From Cryptomeria japonica (Eukaryota; Streptophyta; Pinopsida; Cupressales; Cupressaceae), in the NCBI RefSeq assembly GCF_030272615.1, contig NC_081414.1, positions 762,977,648 to 763,041,647 on the forward strand: DNA of 64,000 nucleotides, given 5' to 3'. Under the pieces are notes generated by a model. That model searched no databases. It was not told where the DNA came from and worked only from the letters and a program-made list of their open reading frames with translations. The translations under genes and the position numbers were made by a program. Shown here piece after piece: positions 58,336-64,000 of this stretch; the stretch's first letter is position 1, and each line of letters starts with the position of its first letter.

Positions 58336-58530
58336 GCTATGGGCGGTGACCCCCAGCAGTGGCCACAGCCGCTCCTGTGGGCTGCAACCCATAGTCAGGG
58401 TGGCTTCGGCCATCCCCTATGGGCGGCACCCCATAGTGACGGCGGTAGCCGTGCTGTGGGCCGCAACCCACATCGGCAGCCAAGGCCGCCGTTGTGGGCC
58501 GTGACCCGCAAACACGGCTACAACCGTCTC
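58336..58530 (+). repeat. GC-rich minisatellite, about five units of 37-42 bp
   Basis: Units follow TRTGGGC-G-x-R-ACCC then a GGC...GCCG half: they begin at about 58337, 58377, 58418, 58456 and 58495. Each can fold on itself (TGGGC with ACCC; CGGC with GCCG). GC is about 65 percent or more in DNA that is otherwise AT-rich. Confidence 0.75.
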
Positions 58531-58871
58531 TGTGGGGAGCCTCTGCAAAGTCCTCTGCCACTGCTGCCTCCCCTCTCATGGCTGTTGAAACCCTTGCGGC
58601 CACTCTAAACCTCCTCCGCCCAGTCTCCCACTTCAGCCCTACAACAAAAAAAAAAAAGAAAGTATAACACAGCCAAGCCCTAACCCAAAATTCGGGCTAG
58701 GGTAAGTTATGAAGTTAGAAGAAATAAGTTAGCTTAGGTATATTTTTAAATTGTTAGGGTTAGAAAATTTTAAAAGGGGGGGAAACCCATTCAAAATTTG
58801 AATAAGGTATTTCCCCATTATTTTAAGTTTAGTAATATATGTTACTTCCTTTGTTTTAAGGGGCCCTATTC

Positions 58872-58926
<55 letters not shown>

Positions 58927-59439
58927 TGTGTAAATCTAAGTTTGGATTAATTATTTTATTTATATGTTCATATTTTATATATGTTTTTTATAACAATTAG
59001 GGATATAAATATTTGAATATGATGTTAAAATTTAATTCATTTGGGGTTTAAATCTTCTAGAAATTTTTATAACGATTTTTGTAAGTTATTTGGGTATGGG
59101 GGATTATTTTTAGTCCACCTAAATTTAGGCTTTTTGAGATTAAACTTTATAGGGCAATTTTCATTATGGAATTATTTGGCCCTTTAGTCAGATTTTAGAC
59201 ACATTATAATTATTGTTAAAATTAATTATAGGATTTAAAAATCTAAGTGCTAGAGTTTATTTAATTAATTCCTACAACAATTGAAAGATTATTTGAGATT
59301 AATAATATCTCTTGTCAATTAATTTAGAGCTTTTGTTTTAATTAAATTGTTTATCGGAATGGATGAGACAATAATAATTCTTTTGGGGAGTTAATATTCC
59401 ACAATTAATTTAGATTATTTTTGCTTACTTGATTTAGTT
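58531..59439. other. no gene; contains (TA)n at 58875-58922
   Basis: GC-rich for the first 100 bases, then AT-rich non-coding DNA to the point where the Helitron similarity resumes. No LTR matching 54946 was found here. Confidence 0.5.
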
Positions 59440-59895
59440 GTTAGATTACCTCAAAAACATAGTTAAGAAAAAACTTGTTATTGCGGTTCATTTAGCAAAT
59501 TTAGTTACTAGGATGTTATTTAAAAAAAATAAAATTATTCCGTTTGTGCCCAAAAGTTTGGGCATGATAGAGAGGACTTATAGAACACACCTTCAAATGA
59601 ATTACCAAATCACATCATGTGTTATGCTGCCTCCTTGTGCAACACACGCACATTTTGGAGCAAATCTCATAGGGATCTTACCACAATGATAGAAAAGTTA
59701 GGACCACCAACACTTTTCTTTACACTAAGCTCAGCTGATACAAAATGGCCTGACTTGCATAAAATGTTTCCAAAACCACACTCAAATACTTTACAACCCA
59801 ATAGAAGGCAATCTATTGAGAATTTAGTCCACAACCCGCATATAACAACTTTATGATTGCATCTAAGATTTTAGATCTTTCGTGATTTAAGAATT
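59440..59895 (+). pseudogene. Helitron Rep protein, next segment
   Basis: The legible core is YAASLCNTRTFWSKSHRDL, then TTMIEKLGPPTLFFTLSSAD, TKWPDLHKMFP and IENLVHNPHITT, followed after a shift by a LHLRF-IFRD trace. This is the part of the Helitron-like N region that follows MRHR...LHALRE in intact proteins, so it continues 53695-54945 across the insertion. The frame ends at a stop (59856) and the element is cut at about 59895 by the 0.4-kb repeat. Confidence 0.8.
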
Positions 59896-60275
59896 TCTAC
59901 TAGGGTTAAAACAATTGGGGACAAGTTTGGGTTAAGAAGTAGAACCAATAGCCAAGGTGTTTTTAGCCATAGGGGCCCTAGAGATCTTAATTACTAGATT
60001 TGGGTCTGGTAGGTGATTAAAGGGCTTAGAAAGGCACCCACCAAAAGGGGCTAGAGTGAGATAAAAATTATATAGCCTAAGAATTAAACCATGATGAAGG
60101 GTAACAAAAAAATGGGATAAATATGAGTAGACTTAGAAAGAAAAGTTCATGCAAATTCCATACCTTAGGTGGTTTAACCTAGGAAAGAAATAAGTGTCAA
60201 ATCTTTTATAACAGCCATCAAGGGTGAATAATTTCATCAAATAAGGATTGCATCCTTCTATTTTCTAGGGAGCTC
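59895..60275 (-). repeat. 0.4-kb dispersed repeat, copy 2
   Basis: Partner of 608-1008, same orientation. On its right it runs on into sequence unlike copy 1 (where element G is inserted). 60276-60750 has one short minus frame (60406-60218) with no recognised family. Confidence 0.6.
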
Positions 60276-60749
60276 TTCTCTATTATAATGCAGCTTTGAC
60301 ACTCCCTCACCCTCCTTGAAGAATTGATTGAATCCTTCTTTATATGAGCCCTTTGACTCTTTAGGAAAAGTAATTCTATCTTGCAAGAGTCTAGTAATGA
60401 CTGCAATCAACTCCGATGTAAGTTTAAGGTGACATTACTTATATACACCTCTCCCTTATGCTATGCCTCCACAAAGTTTTTTGAGAGCTCAGGGTCGAAA
60501 CCCTGCATGCCCTCCACATAAATTTCTAAATTCCCCAAGTGATAATGTTTTCCCATAGCTTTGGTTTGCACTTGAATTGCTCACAATTATAGAGTTCAAC
60601 TTGGATTAAGTCTCCCCCCCATTTCCACCAATGGGAGCTTCTTAACAGAAACTAGGTAGGTGAAGCAAAAACTAACAGTTTGGTTGTCACAACACTTGTG
60701 AGGAGAAATGACATTGCTACTCAAAAATGACTTGTGAAAAGGGAGGCTA

Positions 60750-61625
60750 AGATAAAAAAGGAAAATTTTGAATTATAACTCATCATTATACTTTATGTCC
60801 ATGTATACTGTTGCATGAACTAAATCTAGAGGATGACAAGAATTAGTCCAAATTTTAAAATTCTTGAAAAATAGAACTAAGAAGCTAGCTTCTCCACAAC
60901 TTTGTTTCCCTCCCTCCACATGTGAATGATGTTGACATGACCAAAGATACAAATGAGATATTTTTAATTGTCCACCAACCCTTTGAATTTCCAATTTGAA
61001 GAGGCTTCATATTTTAGGAGAAGGGATGTGTTTCTTGAAATTCACCTTCAATAATAATAAGCGACAACCACCTCAGCAAAGCTCAAGGATTTCACTCCCA
61101 ATTTTTCCATCTAAGCCAATACGACATTGCTTCTATAGTCCAGGACTACCCCACTCCCACCTGTCTAACTTAGGTTCCCTTCGGACAAGCTGTCAAAGTT
61201 TAGCTTTAGCCAACCAGAATGGAGGGGGGTATATCCAATTGGGGGGGCTATAAATCTAGCTAGGGAGTTGGTTAAGTCTCATGAATTTGGAATTTGCTAA
61301 TCCAGATTGGAGGGGGGAGAAGATTGTGTTCTTTTTGTGATGTTGCTCATGTTCTCTTTGACATTAGAAATAATGGGAGTGAAAAGCACCTTTGAGCAAC
61401 ACCTCCTATCCTTGAAGATTATATTGTTTCTTTCTTTCAACAAACACCATGTAGAATGGAAGAAATCCTACCACCATAGCTCTTGACTAAGCAGATGGCT
61501 TGAAGGGGGTGCCAATTAGAAACACATTCCTTCAGCTCTCTAGGCCAAATCTAGTTTATAAAAAATAGAATAGAGATGTTTTGTCTGATGGTCTAGGAGA
61601 AGTCACAATGAAACATGATTTGATT
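60750..61625 (-). pseudogene. LINE ORF2 3-prime end: zf-RVT tail and RNase H
   Basis: Minus-strand remnant, read from 61625 down. First a post-RT segment (LLKERNNIIFKDRR; compare the family motif W-x-E-R-N-x-R-I-F). Then RNase H: SGWLKLNFDSLSEGNLS with the catalytic Asp in FD but Ser for the usual Gly, TGGSGVVLDYRSNVVLA, and near 60905-60950 NIIHMWREGNKVVEKLAS, the closing motif of this RNase H class. Several frame changes separate the blocks. It is cut sharply at about 61625, where the telomere-like tract starts. Confidence 0.75.
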
Positions 61626-61644
61626 GACACTTTCTTCTTATTTA

Positions 61645-62595
61645 TCTTATAGTTATGGTTATAGTTGATTAGAGTTAATTAGATTTAGGGTTCAATTATA
61701 GATAAGGTTGGATTATGGTAAGGGATTAATTATAGTTTAGGTTAAGATTAGAGTTTAATTAGAGTTAGGATTCAATTAGGTTAAGGTTAGCACTTAATTA
61801 GGTTTAGAGTTCAATTATTGTTAGTGTTAGGGATAAAATTTAGTTAGGAGAAGGGTTAGGTTTAGGTCTAGGGTTTAATTATGTTTATATTAGGGTTAGG
61901 GTTAAGTTTCTAGAAAAGGCTCAAGCTTAGATACGTATATGGTTTCTATTTGAGGACAATCCTTGGGGATAGGGTTCAATTAAAATTAGTGTTTGGGTTA
62001 GGGCCATGATTCAATTAGGATAAGGTTAGTATTACAATTCAATTAGGATAGGGTTAGTATTACAATTCAAATAGGGTTCAATTAAGGTTATAATTAGTGT
62101 TAGGATTTAAATAGGTTTAGTCTTTTAGGAAAAAGCATTGTGTTAGGGTTAGGATTCTACAATAGATCTTAGATTTAAGGTTATGGTTAATATTTAATTA
62201 GGGTTAATGTTGGTAGTCAGTTAAAGTTAGGGTTAAGTTAGGGTTAGGGTTCATTTGGGTTTAGATTAGGGATTAGTTCAAGGCTAGTTTTGGGTTTAGG
62301 ATTAAGGTTATGGTAGGGGTAGGGTTTAGCTTTAAGATGGGATTTAATAAATGTTATCTAGTGAATATTAGGTTTACGTTTTCATTAGGGTTCAATTATG
62401 GTTATATTGTTCTTAGCTTTGATGTTAGGTTAGGGTTGAAGTTAGGATACAATTACAATTGCTATTCTAAGTATAATATTGGCATTAGGATTGAATTGGG
62501 ATTTGAGATAGTATTACAATTCAATCAAGATTCATTTAGGGTTAAGGTTAATGTTAAGATTTGAATGAGGTTAAGGTTAATGTTAATGTTCAATC
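61645..62595 (+). repeat. degenerate telomere-like tract (TTAGGG orientation), 0.95 kb
   Basis: Continuous run of GTTAGGGTT, TTTAGGGTTCAATTA and GGTTAAGGTTAG variants. The commonest local phrase is TTAGG-TTCAATTAGG-TTA, so it is a diverged minisatellite related to plant TTTAGGG rather than a clean interstitial telomere. It is flanked by LINE fragments on both sides. Confidence 0.7.
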
Positions 62596-62599
62596 TTAA

Positions 62600-64000
62600 G
62601 ATAATGATTATGAAATTGGATGTGACAAAGGCATGTGATCATGTACAATGGTGATTCTTGATGCTGATCCTCAAAAGGTATGGATTTTATGGGAAATGGA
62701 TAGAGTGGGTGTTTTGCTGCATTTATTCCTCGTGTTACTCTATATTGATAAATGGCATTCCATGAGGGTTCTTTAATGAGGCCCAAGGTTTGGGTCAATG
62801 AGATCATTTGCTGTCCTTTCTCCTTGTCCTAATGGATCTCAGATCTGGCACATACTTGCTCTCTCTCATCAGTTATTCATTGATGACAATATCTTATATG
62901 GACAATCTACATTAGAAGAAGCCAAAATTATTAAACAAGTGCTTGGTGATTATTGCACTCCCTCTAGTCAACAAATAAATAAAGAAAAATTTAATATTTA
63001 CTACTTCAATACGAGCCCTAAAATGTAGCATTAGATTGTAACCCTTCTAGGTTTTAGAATGGACAAACTACCAACCACCTATTTGGTTTCCCACTATTCA
63101 ATGGAACTATCAGAAATAACCTATAGGCAAAGATAGTAGAAGATTTTGACAATAAATTGGATAACTGGAGGGCCAAGTGGTTATCAATGGCAGGAAGGCT
63201 GATGACAATTAAATCCAAAAGGTATGCCATAGAAAATCACTAGTCACCAGTGAAGGTTCCTATAGGATGGTGCAATGATAAACATCAAATCCCTCTGCTA
63301 CTATGGGGTGGGATAGGTATCAAGACATTCATATCTAAAACTGCGCATTGAGAGCCAAATTAGTTTGGTTGATGTACAAAGAATCCAATGCTCTATGGTG
63401 CCAAGTCCTCCAACACAAATATCTAGACAATGGAAAACCAGAAATAATACTAATTGTAGCAAATCCAGCAAATGGTTTTGTAATTTACAATTTAATGGTT
63501 AAATGTCTTGACCTCATCACTGGCCATTTATCATAGAAAATTTTATATGGACGGAGGGATGCCTTCTGGACGGACTCTTGTAATGGATATCAATGGTTTG
63601 GCAGAGGCCCAAGATGTGGTCATCCCTATATATGGAGAGAAGCTTCAAGACAATATGCTAATTAGTTGGGACGAAAGGATGGCCAACTTCAAATGGAGGG
63701 ATATCAGTATGTTAGACCATAGAATTAAACAAATTCTCTTGGATGAACTTATCATACACCATGTGGTTATTACAAATGGCAAAGATGAAATCTTCTAGTT
63801 CATGGCTAAGTCTAGAAATTGCTCACCAAAGATGGGATATGAGATATCATAGAGAAATCGAAAGATGCTCATAGCTATCAGAATTCTGCTAGAATACCAA
63901 TATTCTTCCTAAAGAAGGCTCCTTCCCGTGGATAGCAATACATAATAAGATCTTGACAGGACAAATATTGATGAGGCTTGGCTTCATGGGTCCCTTTCGT
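62600..64000 (+). pseudogene. LINE ORF2: reverse transcriptase and zf-RVT, runs off window
   Basis: Plus-strand non-LTR RT, 5-prime truncated. Blocks in order: MKLDVTKACDHVQW (family KAYDRVEW, first catalytic Asp kept), LKRYGFYGKWIEWVFCCI, SILINGIP-stop-GFFNEAQGLGQ, the FIDDNILYGQS box (62878-62910; two catalytic Asp), QQINKEKFNIYYFNTSP, LDNWRAKWLSMAGRLMTIKS, KLVWLMYKESNALWCQVLQH, and at the end FPWIAIHNKILTGQILMRLG, the zf-RVT region. Stops and frameshifts are frequent. It starts where the telomere-like tract ends and continues beyond 64000. Confidence 0.85.

Noticed and set aside
57886-58349. Several open frames of 80-95 codons on both strands
   Set aside because: They are translations of TA and ACATGTATATA microsatellite DNA (only I, Y, M, T, C, H); not genes.
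58286-58608. GC-rich overlapping frames with Gly/Ala/Arg/Trp-rich proteins
   Set aside because: All frames of a self-complementary minisatellite stay open; there is no start context or domain.

Overview
This is plant nuclear DNA from a large, gene-poor, transposon-packed genome. It is AT-rich, has no operons, and its protein traces belong to plant element families: Ty3/gypsy chromovirus and Tat clade, several Ty1/copia groups with tRNA-Met-type primer sites, plant LINEs with a cellular-type RNase H, and a Helitron. Three broken host-type genes are present (ankyrin repeat, F-box/kelch-type, RPA1). A gymnosperm is my guess from the nesting and the long copia LTRs; the sequence does not prove it. 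I found no host gene that looks intact and no tRNA or rRNA gene.

Layout. 1-1011: decayed coiled-coil reading frame (minus) and a 0.4-kb repeat that recurs near 59.9 kb. 1012-7886: old chromovirus G with both LTRs and broken gag, PR, RT, RNase H, IN and chromodomain. 7.9-13.3 kb: orphan copia LTR with primer site, LINE RNase H scrap, a motif-rich stretch and a 0.65-kb tandem duplication. 13.3-31.6 kb: a nest of minus-strand copia remnants (A, B, C) invaded by a young plus-strand 8.3-kb element D (17152-25434) and by a 1.17-kb terminal-inverted-repeat DNA transposon (25829-26995). 31.6-36.6 kb: ankyrin pseudogene, copia LTRs and gag debris. 36.6-39.0 kb: telomere-like and microsatellite DNA. 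39.0-43.0 kb: F-box/kelch-type pseudogene and a field of local duplications. 44362-48545: young compact copia element F. 49.2-54.9 kb: spliced RPA1-like pseudogene followed on the same strand by a Helitron Rep N-terminal region, which is interrupted at 54946 and resumes near 59.4 kb. 59.9-64.0 kb: second copy of the 0.4-kb repeat, a minus LINE tail, 0.95 kb of degenerate telomere-like DNA, and a plus LINE RT that runs off the window.

The most interesting content is a pair of unrelated young elements, D (Tat-clade gypsy) and F (copia). Each has two well-matched LTRs, a perfect 5-bp target duplication, primer site and purine tract, but each codes only for gag/protease-type protein joined to sequence I cannot assign, with no reverse transcriptase or integrase. 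They look like protein-coding non-autonomous retrotransposons that would need enzymes from other elements. The older copies show the usual fate: reading frames held in register but broken by TAG/TGA/TAA, mostly as expected from C-to-T decay.
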